The notes: a model not told the origin generated them from the sequence alone. DNA of 64,000 nt from Zunongwangia profunda SM-A87 (GCF_000023465.1 NC_014041.1:4579501-4643500); one strand, 5' to 3'; numbered from the stretch's first letter, positions 1 through 7,207 are shown. Made by a program: numbers and translations.

Positions 1-109
1 TATAGCTATCAGCGAAAGTTAAAAATGGGATAACTATATTAATTTATGTGTGCTGAATTTCAGCGAAATAAAGATACGCTTTTTTCTCGACTTGAAATTA
101 ATTGCATAC

Positions 110-136
110 AAAAACACCTCCAAAAATTTAGAGGTG
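110..136 (-). terminator. Rho-independent terminator after the 65-residue gene
   Basis: Inverted repeat CACCTC (115-120) / GAGGTG (131-136) with a 10-nt loop. Read on the minus strand it is followed by a run of five T (110-114). It lies about 22 bp past the stop of the gene at 159-356. Bases 1-109 hold no gene I can support. Confidence 0.7.
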
Positions 137-158
137 CTTGACTATAAAATTTAGAAAA

Positions 159-356
159 TTAGATGTTAAATACAAACGTATAGGAATATAAATTTCGCAA
201 TGCTTCTTCCTCTATCATCGTTTCAAAACAGGTGTAATTTTCTCTTACGTATTTGCGAATATCGTCGCCAAATTTTCGTTCCACATCCTTTTTGGAATCT
301 TCCAAAAGACGGTTTTGAGCCTCCTCGCTCAAGTCTGTAAAATTTAGATAAACCAT
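159..356 (-). CDS. Small hypothetical protein (65 aa), island backbone
   Basis: I do not recognise a named family. The protein is charged, has no signal peptide or membrane segment, and begins MVYLNFTDLSEEAQNRLLED, which suggests a small soluble helical protein. It starts 11 bp after the stop of the DUF6876 gene on the same strand and is followed by a terminator, so the two probably form a two-gene transcript. Small genes of this kind are common beside ssb and DUF6876 genes in mobile elements of Bacteroidota (general knowledge; no specific homologue identified). The close spacing, the terminator and the position make it a likely real gene of unknown function. Confidence 0.6.
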   Translation of the reverse strand: MVYLNFTDLSEEAQNRLLEDSKKDVERKFGDDIRKYVRENYTCFETMIEEEALRNLYSYTFVFNI

Positions 357-367
357 AGCTTTAAATT

Positions 368-748
368 TTAGTATTCGCTTGGTAACATCAACGTATCATT
401 TACAAAAAATAACCGCAGTTCATCGAGCGGAAAATCAGTTACCCGATAACCGTGTTTTTCCAAAATATTGTTGTTGCCATCGCTGTATATTATCTCTGCT
501 TCATAGCCTGTAAAATCCTGCTTATCTTCGGGCAATCTTTTGAAGTCTATGGTTACAAATTCGCTTCGGTTCATTAGACTTTTTGCAATTACGGAAGTGT
601 CCGTAATGAGCCAAAAACAATCTGCTACATTGGCAAGATATTTTAGTCCGTCTGTAAAACGTGTTCTTAATAATGGGATTTGGTAGAACATTTCCGTTCC
701 GTGAAAATGTTGCAATCCTTCTTTGATTTCGTTAACTTGTGCTTTCAT
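368..748 (-). CDS. DUF6876 family protein
   Basis: A 126-residue soluble protein that matches my memory of DUF6876, a family of unknown function found in Bacteroidota mobile elements. Visible marks are an N-terminal LQHFHGTEMFYQIPLLRTRF stretch, a central FWLITD strand and a C-terminal RLFFVNDTLMLPSEY end. There is no signal peptide or membrane helix. It lies downstream of two ssb genes and directly upstream of a 65-residue gene, all on the minus strand, typical of the maintenance region of an integrative element. The family assignment is by recall of these sequence features and the function is unknown. Confidence 0.75.
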   Translation of the reverse strand: MKAQVNEIKEGLQHFHGTEMFYQIPLLRTRFTDGLKYLANVADCFWLITDTSVIAKSLMNRSEFVTIDFKRLPEDKQDFTGYEAEIIYSDGNNNILEKHGYRVTDFPLDELRLFFVNDTLMLPSEY

Positions 749-776
749 TGTTATCTATTTTTATTAGTGGATAATT

Positions 777-814
777 AAAAAGAGGGCGCAATTTTCGACG
801 AGAACGTCCTCTTT
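777..814 (-). terminator. Terminator of the first ssb gene
   Basis: Imperfect inverted repeat AAAGAGGGCG (779-788) / CGTCCTCTTT (805-814), overlapping the ssb stop codon at 813-815. It is followed on the minus strand by T-rich sequence. Its sequence is clearly related to the terminator of the neighbouring ssb copy (1195-1229), so gene and terminator seem to have been duplicated together. Confidence 0.65.
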
Positions 815-1169
815 AATTTTTATGGTTACTTACCATTTTAGACCCGAGCAAAAGAATTTCCCTTGCTACAACTTCGGTATAGTATCGTTTTTCGCCTTCC
901 TTGGTTTCATAAGAGCGTTGTGCCAATTTGCCTTCAATAGCAATTTGTTTTCCTACTACTGCATATTTTTCAATAATTGTAGCGAGTTTTCCCCAAGCCA
1001 CAACACTATGCCAATGGGTTTCAGATTGTTTTTCGCCTTTTGCATCCTTGTAATTTTCATTTGTAGCCATTGAGAACTGCGCCACAATTTTTCCATTTTC
1101 AAGATTTGTAACCTGTGGGTCTTGCCCAATGTTCCCGATTAACTGAACGTGATTTTTAATAGTTTTCAT
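813..1169 (-). CDS. ssb: Single-stranded DNA-binding protein, short form, copy A
   Basis: OB-fold single-stranded DNA-binding protein (118 aa). The start is the ATG of MKTIKNHVQLIGNIGQDP; an in-frame upstream ATG at 1208 would add 13 residues absent from the sister copy and would overlap that copy's terminator. SSB marks are the HVQLIGNIGQ first strand, FSMATNE, HWHSVVAWGK and the REILLLGSK end. Chromosomal SSBs carry a long linker and an acidic tip (DDxPF) that recruits replication proteins. This protein stops right after the OB fold with no acidic tip, so it would be expected to coat DNA without the usual tip contacts. It is a close paralogue of the gene at 1243-1587. Confidence 0.92.
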   Translation of the reverse strand: MKTIKNHVQLIGNIGQDPQVTNLENGKIVAQFSMATNENYKDAKGEKQSETHWHSVVAWGKLATIIEKYAVVGKQIAIEGKLAQRSYETKEGEKRYYTEVVAREILLLGSKMVSNHKN

Positions 1170-1194
1170 AATAAAAGTTTTAAAGATTATTAAT

Positions 1195-1229
1195 AAAAAA
1201 GGGCGCAACTTTCGAGAGGTACGCCCTCT
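1195..1229 (-). terminator. Terminator of the second ssb gene
   Basis: Stem AAAGGGCG (1198-1205) / CGCCCTCT (1222-1229), GGGCG/CGCCC being perfect, followed on the minus strand by six T (bases 1195-1200). Located just past the stop of the gene at 1243-1587. Confidence 0.7.
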
Positions 1230-1242
1230 AAAATTTCAATGA

Positions 1243-1587
1243 TTACTTATCATTCTTGCTTCCAAGCAAAAGGATTTCATTTGCTTCGATTTCGGTAACA
1301 TATCGTTTGATACCCTCTTTGTCCTCGTAGCTTCGGGATTTCAATTTTCCCGTAACACCTACTTCCTTGCCTTTACCTACAAATTTTTCGATAATTTCGG
1401 CAGTCTTGCCCCAAGCCACAACGGTATGCCAATTGGTTTCTGTTTGTTTTTCGCCTTTGGCATCCTTGTAATACTCGTTAGTTGCGAGTGAAAAACGGGC
1501 TACTTTTTTACCGCTTTCAAGGTTTGTAATGGTTGGCTCTTGTCCAACGTTTCCGATTAACTGTACGTGATTTTTTAAAGTACTCAT
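1243..1587 (-). CDS. ssb: Single-stranded DNA-binding protein, short form, copy B
   Basis: A second OB-fold SSB (114 aa), starting MSTLKNHVQLIGNVGQEP. It shares most residues with copy A, including KNHVQLIGN, YKDAKGEKQ, VVAWGK and EILLLGSK. Like copy A it lacks the linker and acidic C-terminal tip. The two genes are in tandem on one strand, each with its own terminator, which points to a tandem duplication followed by divergence. Two SSBs could be used at different stages of element transfer or replication (inference). Upstream lies a 9-bp inverted repeat at 1617-1637. Confidence 0.92.
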   Translation of the reverse strand: MSTLKNHVQLIGNVGQEPTITNLESGKKVARFSLATNEYYKDAKGEKQTETNWHTVVAWGKTAEIIEKFVGKGKEVGVTGKLKSRSYEDKEGIKRYVTEIEANEILLLGSKNDK

Positions 1588-1616
1588 AATAAAATATTTA
1601 AAGATTAATTAAAATG

Positions 1617-1637
1617 CTATCTGAACTATTCAGACAG
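1617..1637 (-). promoter_or_regulatory. Inverted repeat upstream of ssb copy B
   Basis: CTATCTGAA (1617-1625) and TTCAGACAG (1629-1637) form a 9-bp dyad with one mismatch, 30 nt before the ssb-B start. It may be an operator for the ssb genes or a weak terminator for whatever is transcribed upstream; on the minus strand it is followed by CATTTT. Confidence 0.35.
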
Positions 1638-1644
1638 TTTATTG

Positions 1645-1770
1645 TTATATTTTTTGAAGTGATTTACTTATTATATCTTGAGCGTTTTCCTTTTTTGTTT
1701 TTTTTGGTGCCGCTTCCTTTTGTATGTTTTTGTAAGATTTCATAAGTTTTATTTTAGATTTACTTCCCAT
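1645..1770 (-). CDS. Possible 41-residue basic protein
   Basis: A short reading frame from ATG at 1770 giving MGSKSKIKLMKSYKNIQKEA and a Lys/Ser-rich end (SKSLQKI). The frame stays open upstream to 1887, but that part has an odd composition and no good start. It is basic and without membrane segments. I do not recognise it. Position between ssb copy B and the repeat region, on the shared strand, is the only support, so it may not be a gene. Confidence 0.3.
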   Translation of the reverse strand: MGSKSKIKLMKSYKNIQKEAAPKKTKKENAQDIISKSLQKI

Positions 1771-2009
1771 AGCGCCCTCGCTGTTACCTTTTTTTTGTTG
1801 CTGATACAGTTTCAAGATTTTGAATTGATAAGGACTTATAAAAAGTGAAGCGCAGCGTAACGGTTTATGCAGTCTGTTCAAGTTCAAAATGTTGGTATTT
1901 TGCTGGCAAAAAAAGGTTAGGGCAGCGAGGGTGCGGAAGTATTTCTAAAGACTTTGTGAAGTACAATAACATAGGAAGTGGCACCAAATGATTAAATGGA
2001 ATTCCGATT

Positions 2010-2185
2010 TGGCGGACTCCGTTCACGATTTCGGATTGGGAATGAAGCGTCCCGTTCCAGCGCAGCGGAGCGGGTAAGCGGAATGGAAAGTAGAAATTGG
2101 GGATGGTGTCCAAGACTTTTGTAGGGAAGCTCTTTTCCCGGAATGTAGCTTTTCGCGGAATGTAGGGGAATGTGCTGAACGGGTT
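2010..2185. repeat. Island repeat R, copy A (~175 bp)
   Basis: First of four related units in the island. The conserved part begins GTGTCCAAGAC at 2106 and contains GGGAAGCTCTTTTC, GGAATGTAGCTTTTCGCG and GTAGGGGAATG. It is preceded by a hairpin CCCGTTCC / GGAGCGGG near 2051-2073. The unit has no convincing reading frame of its own. Other copies are at 2617-2790, 2825-3012 and 6988-7162. Confidence 0.7.
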
Positions 2186-2269
2186 AAAAAAATTGAATTC
2201 GATAAAAGGTTAATATTACTTTGGTGAGTAGTTAACTCACTCTACAAAAAGTTCTTTCTGATTTTTAGA

Positions 2270-2431
2270 TTAAACATTATTTAATAATATCTGGTAGTAA
2301 AAGGGATGCTTTTCTCTGTAGTACGCTAAATGACTTTCGCCACTATCGACATTATAATTTTCACTACTTAATTGATAATGTTCTTCTGCTTCTTGCAATG
2401 AAATGTCGGATTTTACAGCTGTATTTTTCAT
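2270..2431 (-). CDS. Small protein (53 aa) under the shared island leader
   Basis: Starts at ATG 2431 and reads MKNTAVKSDISLQEAEEHYQ..., ending YYQILLNNV with TAA at 2270-2272. It is soluble and acidic with several Tyr/His/Glu residues, and no family is recognised. The main evidence that it is real is upstream: the ~155-bp leader that precedes the ParB and DUF932 genes is also found here, with its TTAAACAATATTTGAG edge 18 nt from the ATG, against 18 and 17 nt at the other two. It is therefore probably expressed and regulated together with those two backbone genes. Its size makes it easy to miss in automatic annotation. Confidence 0.6.
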   Translation of the reverse strand: MKNTAVKSDISLQEAEEHYQLSSENYNVDSGESHLAYYREKHPFYYQILLNNV

Positions 2432-2448
2432 AATGTTAAAATTTTTGG

Positions 2449-2604
2449 TTAAACAATATTTGAGCAGAAACCAAACGGAAGCTAAAATCTTGGCTCAAAA
2501 GGAAACGGAATAAATAAGTGATGGAAGAAGCGTTGGCTTTATGCCGTAGTCTTTTGATGGAAGTATTTTACGAGTTTACCTTGCGTGTATATTGTATGAT
2601 AATT
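2449..2604 (-). promoter_or_regulatory. Island leader element L, copy 1
   Basis: About 155 bp, nearly identical to 19787-19943 and similar to 17724-17880. Read on the minus strand it contains AAACTCGTAAAATAC, GGCATAAAGCC and an inverted repeat TTTGAGC...GCTCAAA, and ends next to the start of a gene. It serves the 53-residue gene at 2270-2431. It is probably a promoter plus structured 5' leader. Confidence 0.7.
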
Positions 2605-2616
2605 AAGTTCCTTTTT

Positions 2617-2790
2617 AAAGCGGATTTGATTCTCGATTTTGGCTAGGGAATGTTGTGTTCCTTTCCAGCATAGGAAAGGGTTAACGAAATGGAAAGTCAA
2701 AATTGGGGATTGTGTCCAAGACCTGTGTAGGGAAGCTCTTTTCTTGGAATGTAGCTTTTCGCGAAATGCAGGGGAATGGGCTGAACGGAT
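2617..2790. repeat. Island repeat R, copy B
   Basis: Begins AAAGCGGA, has a perfect 7-bp hairpin CCTTTCC / GGAAAGG near 2660-2679, then the conserved GTGTCCAAGAC (2712) to GGGGAATGGGCTGAACGG segment. It is 34 bp from copy C in the same orientation, so B and C are near-tandem. No gene is seen in 2605-3057 apart from these repeats. Confidence 0.7.
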
Positions 2791-2824
2791 TTTATAAACT
2801 TATTCTTCTCTTGAAACAGAATTT

Positions 2825-3012
2825 AAAGCGGACTTAACTTGAAAGGTGTAGGTTGAAATGGAGTTTGACCACTTCCCGATTTTCTTGGGAATGAGTGGGC
2901 AAGTGGAAAGGAAATCGGAAGCTTTGGAGTTGTGTCTAAGACTTGTTTTAATGAAGCGCTTTGCCTGAAATATAGCTTTTTTGCGGAATGTAGGGGAATG
3001 GGCTGAATGATA
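2825..3012. repeat. Island repeat R, copy C
   Basis: Begins AAAGCGGACTTAACTT, shared with copy D. It has a hairpin CCACTTCCC / GGGA..AGTGG (3-nt bulge) near 2869-2898 and the conserved tail from GTGTCTAAGAC (2932) to GGGGAATGGGCTGAATG. It is the most diverged copy. Confidence 0.65.
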
Positions 3013-3057
3013 CTGGGAATGTAATTCTCTTGTTAAGTAGGGTAGAATTATAAAATT

Positions 3058-4896
3058 CTATTCATCTTCGGTTGCTAATAATTTACAGGCTCTATCAAGG
3101 ATTTCTAATAATTCTTTCCAATTAAATATTCTCAATTTATCAAGTTCTTCGTCTTTAAGTATTAAATTATCGATTGATACCTTCAAATGATTTAAACTGT
3201 CAAAATCATCTGGAAACATATGTTTTAAACTCGAACTCTTATAGCGCTCTTGCATTGCTTTGGTAAAGTGTACTAATGTGCCATTACTAACTGAAGTTAA
3301 AACGATAAAGAGTTGTTCCCCATTTATATACTTTAAAAAATCTTTAGAATATTTCTTTGCCTCAAACAGTTGGTTTAAATTTTCAATATGTTCATTTTCG
3401 AGTAATTCCATCAATATATTGCTTTCTGAAGCTTCGGATTCCTCTCTAATGACTTTATGCACAGCAATAATTTTGTCTCGTATTGGTTGCATTTCAGGTA
3501 TACTAACAGCAAAATGGGCTAAATTTTCAAAAACTCTATCGTTGATTTCCTTGCGCTTTGAAGCTAAATCCAAGCCTTTTGAAAGTATATTGTCGATTTC
3601 TTGCGATGTTTTTGCAATTAATCCATTCTGTGAAAAAAAATGATAAAAATTTGAGAGCCTATCATAATCATATATAGAATAAAGACCCTTTTCAGCATTC
3701 TGTAATACGTTTGCTACTAATTTTTCAAATTCATTTCCATCAATAGACCTAAAATCATAAGTAACGAGTCTCATAAATTCCAATACTTCTTCGGGATGTT
3801 CTTCGGGCTTTCTTTTTTCCAGTTCATCTTTTAAATTTTTAATATCAAGATACCCTGAAAGGATATAAGTGTAAATGCTTCCGTAAAATTGAAACTCGTT
3901 GATTCTACTTTCCACATACTTCAAATAGAATTTTTCAGCATAGGTTGGCTCTATCTCCGGTTCTTTTTTATCTTCTGGAAAGAAGCTATTCATTGGAACA
4001 CTTTTACCTCTATTTTGATACCAAAAATAAGATGTATTTTCCAGTCCGTTGAAATCATTACTCTCATCAGATTTCAAATGACCTCTCTTGAACTCAATTG
4101 AAATAAGAGCTGTAAACAGAATAACCTCTTCTTGAAATTCCGAAGCTACATCTTTCAGACTTCCGTAAATTTTAAAAAGACTATCTAAAAAGAACGATAT
4201 GATTCTCAAATTATATTCTTCATATTCAAAAAATATCCCGTAGATATAGTCTTTATTTTCCTTTAAAAATGTAAAATACTCATCTTCGATAGTATATGTT
4301 TTATAGAGAGTCGGAAGGACTTTTTCCAGTTCAGGTTCATAATTAAGTTCTCTGCCTATAACTTTTTCTTTTATCTTTAAATAATTGGCATTGTCATCAA
4401 TTTTAATTGCATCAGCCAAGATTAGACATTTCAAGTTTTTGTGCTCTACGAAGTCATTAATAAAGCCGAATAATTCTTTTATAGGTATTTGGCATCTTTC
4501 AAGGTCATCAAAACAAATAACTTTATCATTAAATTTTAAGCCATCCAAAGTTACACCACTCAAAATATTACTGAAGTCAACCTTGAAAAACTTGGTTACG
4601 GTATTCCCTATGTTACCTGTTAGTCTTGCTATATTTTTTAAAGCTTTATTTTCAGGCTTTCCAAAAAAGGGAATTAATTTAATCATCAATTGCTGTTGCA
4701 ACTGCTCTACGGTTTTCAATCCATTCAACGAAATATATAATGGCTTTAGCTCTTGTTTTTTTACCATTGCGTGCAGCGTTGTTTTCCAAAAAAATGTCTT
4801 GCCACTTCCCCAAGTACCATTAATAAGTAAAGCGTATTGTGTTGCTTCTTTCCTTAAATATTCTTTAAAAATCTCTTCAATATGTGCTGTTTGCAT
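3058..4896 (-). CDS. KAP-type P-loop NTPase
   Basis: A 612-residue protein with Walker A GTWGSGKTF (residues 27-35) close to the N-terminus and Walker B VICFDDLER (about 126-134). This pattern and the NGTWGSGKT context fit the KAP family of STAND-like P-loop NTPases. The long C-terminal part is helical and charged with no clear known domain, and I see no transmembrane segments, unlike many KAP proteins. KAP NTPases are often linked to phage defence or membrane-associated signalling; the exact role here is unknown. The gene starts 67 bp after the AbiEii stop with no terminator between, so it may be the third gene of the AbiE operon and part of the island's defence cargo (inference). Confidence 0.8.
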   Translation of the reverse strand: MQTAHIEEIFKEYLRKEATQYALLINGTWGSGKTFFWKTTLHAMVKKQELKPLYISLNGLKTVEQLQQQLMIKLIPFFGKPENKALKNIARLTGNIGNTVTKFFKVDFSNILSGVTLDGLKFNDKVICFDDLERCQIPIKELFGFINDFVEHKNLKCLILADAIKIDDNANYLKIKEKVIGRELNYEPELEKVLPTLYKTYTIEDEYFTFLKENKDYIYGIFFEYEEYNLRIISFFLDSLFKIYGSLKDVASEFQEEVILFTALISIEFKRGHLKSDESNDFNGLENTSYFWYQNRGKSVPMNSFFPEDKKEPEIEPTYAEKFYLKYVESRINEFQFYGSIYTYILSGYLDIKNLKDELEKRKPEEHPEEVLEFMRLVTYDFRSIDGNEFEKLVANVLQNAEKGLYSIYDYDRLSNFYHFFSQNGLIAKTSQEIDNILSKGLDLASKRKEINDRVFENLAHFAVSIPEMQPIRDKIIAVHKVIREESEASESNILMELLENEHIENLNQLFEAKKYSKDFLKYINGEQLFIVLTSVSNGTLVHFTKAMQERYKSSSLKHMFPDDFDSLNHLKVSIDNLILKDEELDKLRIFNWKELLEILDRACKLLATEDE

Positions 4897-4963
4897 ATTG
4901 TTTTGTGTTTAACTGTTTATTACTAATCTCGAATTTCTCTTGGTTTTTGCCATCCTACTCCTT

Positions 4964-6073
4964 TTAAACTGGTAACAATTCCACTGCCTTGTACCAGTAA
5001 TAAAATATAGACTTATCCGGCTGGCGTTTCAATTTGTTCAAGTATGCCCATTCTACATTTTCAATAGTAAGTTCGCTTATACCTTGTCCTTCGTAATATT
5101 CAATTTCAGTAATTTCGGGTTGCAATAAAAGTGTATTCAAATAGGCTACTCTGGCCGAAGCTGCAAGAGCTTCCTCTATCCTGAAATTTCCTGTCATCAA
5201 AAACGCACTTCCAAAACTGCGTATGCCACGGTTTAATTCGTCAAACTTCTTTTTTGTTTCCTTGGTTGGATTGCGTTCCCTTTTGGCGATGATGGCACAG
5301 GTGTTTATGGAATCCCAAAGAACATCTGTTTCTTTGAGGTTTCTTTTGCCGAAATCTTTATCGGAACTACGATAGGATAGTTCCGCTTTCGAGAAAGCGG
5401 AAAAACTTGCCTTAACAATAGACATATCTGTAATGTTTTCAAACAACTTCCCTAAATCGAACAATTGCTTACAGATTTCCATTGTAAATAACTGGTCGCC
5501 CTTATAATATGGAATACCAATGGTCTCTGGCGCAAAAGCAGTAAGCTTATCGCCACAGATGGAATTTACCGATGGTGTTGTAATCGTCGTTGTAGTTCCA
5601 GCGACCGAAAGCCAAGATACTTCTATGGCAGATTCTATAAGTTCTGGATAATGCGGACTGTCAAAAAGAATGTCCAGCAGAATTGTTCCTGAAACATTCG
5701 GGTTGTAAACCGAGTCAAATTCAAAAGTATAATGTGCCTTTGGAACACCTTCTTTATAACTTCGACGCTCATTCAAGATGTGGCTTTTAAAATGTGAGTT
5801 GGCAACAACCGCATCGAGAATTTTTTTCAATGGGTCGCGTTTTACACTTGAAATGATATCAATGTCGATTGAAAACCGATTGCCTTCTTCAAGTAAGAGT
5901 ACGAGCGATGTGCCGCCTTTAAAAACAAAATCAAGTCCTTCTATCTTTAGATGTTCTAATAAAGAGAATGCGTGAACCATTTTTTCCAAAATGGTCACAT
6001 TAATGCCTTTATGTTCTTTTTTTGACCGAAAAATATCCAGCCACTCTTTTGTGAAGCTTTTGTTTTCAATCAT
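4964..6073 (-). CDS. abiEii: AbiEii/AbiGii-type nucleotidyltransferase toxin
   Basis: A 369-residue DUF1814-type nucleotidyltransferase, the toxin of type IV abortive-infection toxin-antitoxin systems. Key motifs are FKGGTSLVL (residues 51-59) and RFSIDIDI (66-73), where the two Asp residues (70 and 72) bind metal and nucleotide. Known members act by adding nucleotides to target RNA and stop growth when phage infects. It overlaps the upstream antitoxin gene by 8 bp, the usual translational coupling of AbiEi/AbiEii pairs. A 10-bp perfect palindrome lies inside the coding sequence (5381-5402) without breaking the frame. Length and motifs are typical, so it is probably active. Confidence 0.9.
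   Translation of the reverse strand: MIENKSFTKEWLDIFRSKKEHKGINVTILEKMVHAFSLLEHLKIEGLDFVFKGGTSLVLLLEEGNRFSIDIDIISSVKRDPLKKILDAVVANSHFKSHILNERRSYKEGVPKAHYTFEFDSVYNPNVSGTILLDILFDSPHYPELIESAIEVSWLSVAGTTTTITTPSVNSICGDKLTAFAPETIGIPYYKGDQLFTMEICKQLFDLGKLFENITDMSIVKASFSAFSKAELSYRSSDKDFGKRNLKETDVLWDSINTCAIIAKRERNPTKETKKKFDELNRGIRSFGSAFLMTGNFRIEEALAASARVAYLNTLLLQPEITEIEYYEGQGISELTIENVEWAYLNKLKRQPDKSIFYYWYKAVELLPV
5381..5402. repeat. Intragenic palindrome in the AbiEii gene
   Basis: TTCCGCTTTC (5381-5390) and GAAAGCGGAA (5393-5402) form a perfect 10-bp inverted repeat with a 2-nt spacer. It resembles the CGCTTTCGCGAAAGCG-type palindromes I remember as common in Flavobacteriaceae, here inside a gene and kept in frame. 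Confidence 0.6.
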
Positions 6074-6833
6074 TGATTATGTCCTCTAAAATATTCGGTA
6101 TGTGGTTATTCATAAATTGCTTGATTTCCTGTTCTTTCTTTCGTCTTTTCGCATAGCTAAAGAACTTTGTGAAATTAATACTGTATCGCTCAAGTATTTT
6201 TTCATAAATATTTATGAGTTCAGAGCCTTGGTAAAAATGGTACAGGTTTTCATCGGCAAACAAGTCCACCATTATTTTTTCAAGCGTTGCAACTGGAACT
6301 ACATTTTTTTTGTCTTTCAATTTACTTATCGGTGCTCTGGTGACGAGACGTTTTATGACCACGGGAACAGCACTCTCGGAAATGTAGAATTCAATTTCCT
6401 TGTCATCGGGATTCAAGAAAAAATCCATTTTCAAGGAATCATTTAGATAATAGTATAGTGATTCTGTAAATTCCTTTTCCACTTCTACTACAATCATTTG
6501 ATTGGATACTTGATGCTGCGTAAATTCATTGAGCCATTGGTTTTCCCATATAGCATATTGGATTTCCTCAAATCGTTCATTGGTCTTACTTGCTATTTTT
6601 AGAACACTATCAGACAGTACTGGTCTATACTTGGGTTTATAGGATATAACATACAATCCACGACCAATAGTTTTGATGATGTCTTTTTTCTTCAGGTCGT
6701 AAATGCGCCAACTAAATGTACTTTCCTTCAAATCTGGTTCAAAGTCCAAATAGAACTGAAATAGCTCGTCCCTGTCAAAAGAACTTCGCTCCTTAAACGC
6801 TTCTATAAGCTTGTTTTCTATAATTTTTGGCAT
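6066..6833 (-). CDS. abiEi: AbiEi-type antitoxin (DUF6577-like)
   Basis: A 255-residue protein with an N-terminal winged-helix region (about 1-70, including STFSWRIYDLKKKDIIKTIGRGLY) and a C-terminal domain ending in a basic KRRKKEQEIK stretch. This fits the AbiEi antitoxin of type IV systems, which neutralises the toxin and represses its own promoter by binding repeats upstream. Such repeats are visible at 6867-6930, beside a good -7 element at 6855-6862. The gene overlaps the toxin start by 8 bp. The family assignment rests on the fold pattern and on the partner gene. Confidence 0.85.
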   Translation of the reverse strand: MPKIIENKLIEAFKERSSFDRDELFQFYLDFEPDLKESTFSWRIYDLKKKDIIKTIGRGLYVISYKPKYRPVLSDSVLKIASKTNERFEEIQYAIWENQWLNEFTQHQVSNQMIVVEVEKEFTESLYYYLNDSLKMDFFLNPDDKEIEFYISESAVPVVIKRLVTRAPISKLKDKKNVVPVATLEKIMVDLFADENLYHFYQGSELINIYEKILERYSINFTKFFSYAKRRKKEQEIKQFMNNHIPNILEDIIND

Positions 6834-6854
6834 AATACAATATCAAAACTTTGC

Positions 6855-6862
6855 CAAAAATA
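6855..6862 (-). promoter_or_regulatory. -7 element of the AbiE operon promoter
   Basis: On the minus strand TATTTTTG, an exact match to the Bacteroidota TAnnTTTG element, 22 nt before the antitoxin ATG. The operator repeats lie just upstream of it. Confidence 0.65.
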
Positions 6863-6866
6863 CAAA

Positions 6867-6930
6867 AAAGTGGCGAATATTTGAAAACTAATTATCGCCA
6901 CTACATCAATAAAGTGGTAAATATTTGAAA
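6867..6930 (-). promoter_or_regulatory. Likely AbiEi autoregulation operators
   Basis: Two 20-bp direct copies, AAAGTGGCGAATATTTGAAA (6867-6886) and AAAGTGGTAAATATTTGAAA (6911-6930), differ at two positions. Between them AGTGGCGA (6869-6876) pairs with an inverted TCGCCACT (6895-6902). AbiEi proteins are known to bind repeats in their promoter, and these overlap where RNA polymerase would sit. Confidence 0.6.
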
Positions 6931-6987
6931 TGGTTATTTTTGGCTTTAATTAAATATCAACTAAAGTTGTCGCTTGAGGTAGTCTTA

Positions 6988-7162
6988 AAAGCGGACTTAA
7001 CTTTAAAGGTAGATTGGGAATGAAGTGTTTTCCGCTTTTTTGGGGGGGTATAGCGTAGTGGAAATCTAAAATTTTGGAATTGTGTCCAAGACCTTTGTTA
7101 GTGAAGCTCTTTTCTCGAAATGTAGAGCAACGGAATGTAGGGGATTGTGCTGATTGGGATTA
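6988..7162. repeat. Island repeat R, copy D
   Basis: Begins AAAGCGGACTTAACTTTAAAGG and ends after GTGTCCAAGAC (7082) ... GGAATGTAGGGGATTGTGCTGA. It lies about 4 kb from the other copies, between the defence genes and the metal locus, and fills most of the gap between 6834 and 7232. Confidence 0.65.
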
Positions 7163-7177
7163 TAAATGTAATGGCAT

Positions 7178-7207
7178 AAAAAAACCTCCCTACCAAAGTA
7201 AGAAGGT
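7178..7207 (-). terminator. Terminator of the metal-efflux operon
   Basis: ACCTCCCTAC (7184-7193) pairs with GTAAGAAGGT (7198-7207), with two G-U pairs in RNA and a 4-nt loop. On the minus strand a run of T follows (7178-7184). It lies 25 bp past the ferredoxin stop. Confidence 0.75.

Noticed and set aside
1865..2113. 82-codon minus-strand frame between ssb copy B and the repeats
   Set aside because: It runs through repeat R copy A, has a proline/leucine-rich odd composition and no homologous frame in the other repeat copies.
4385..4912. 175-codon plus-strand frame opposite the KAP NTPase gene
   Set aside because: Antisense shadow of a well-supported gene, with biased low-complexity composition and no domain.
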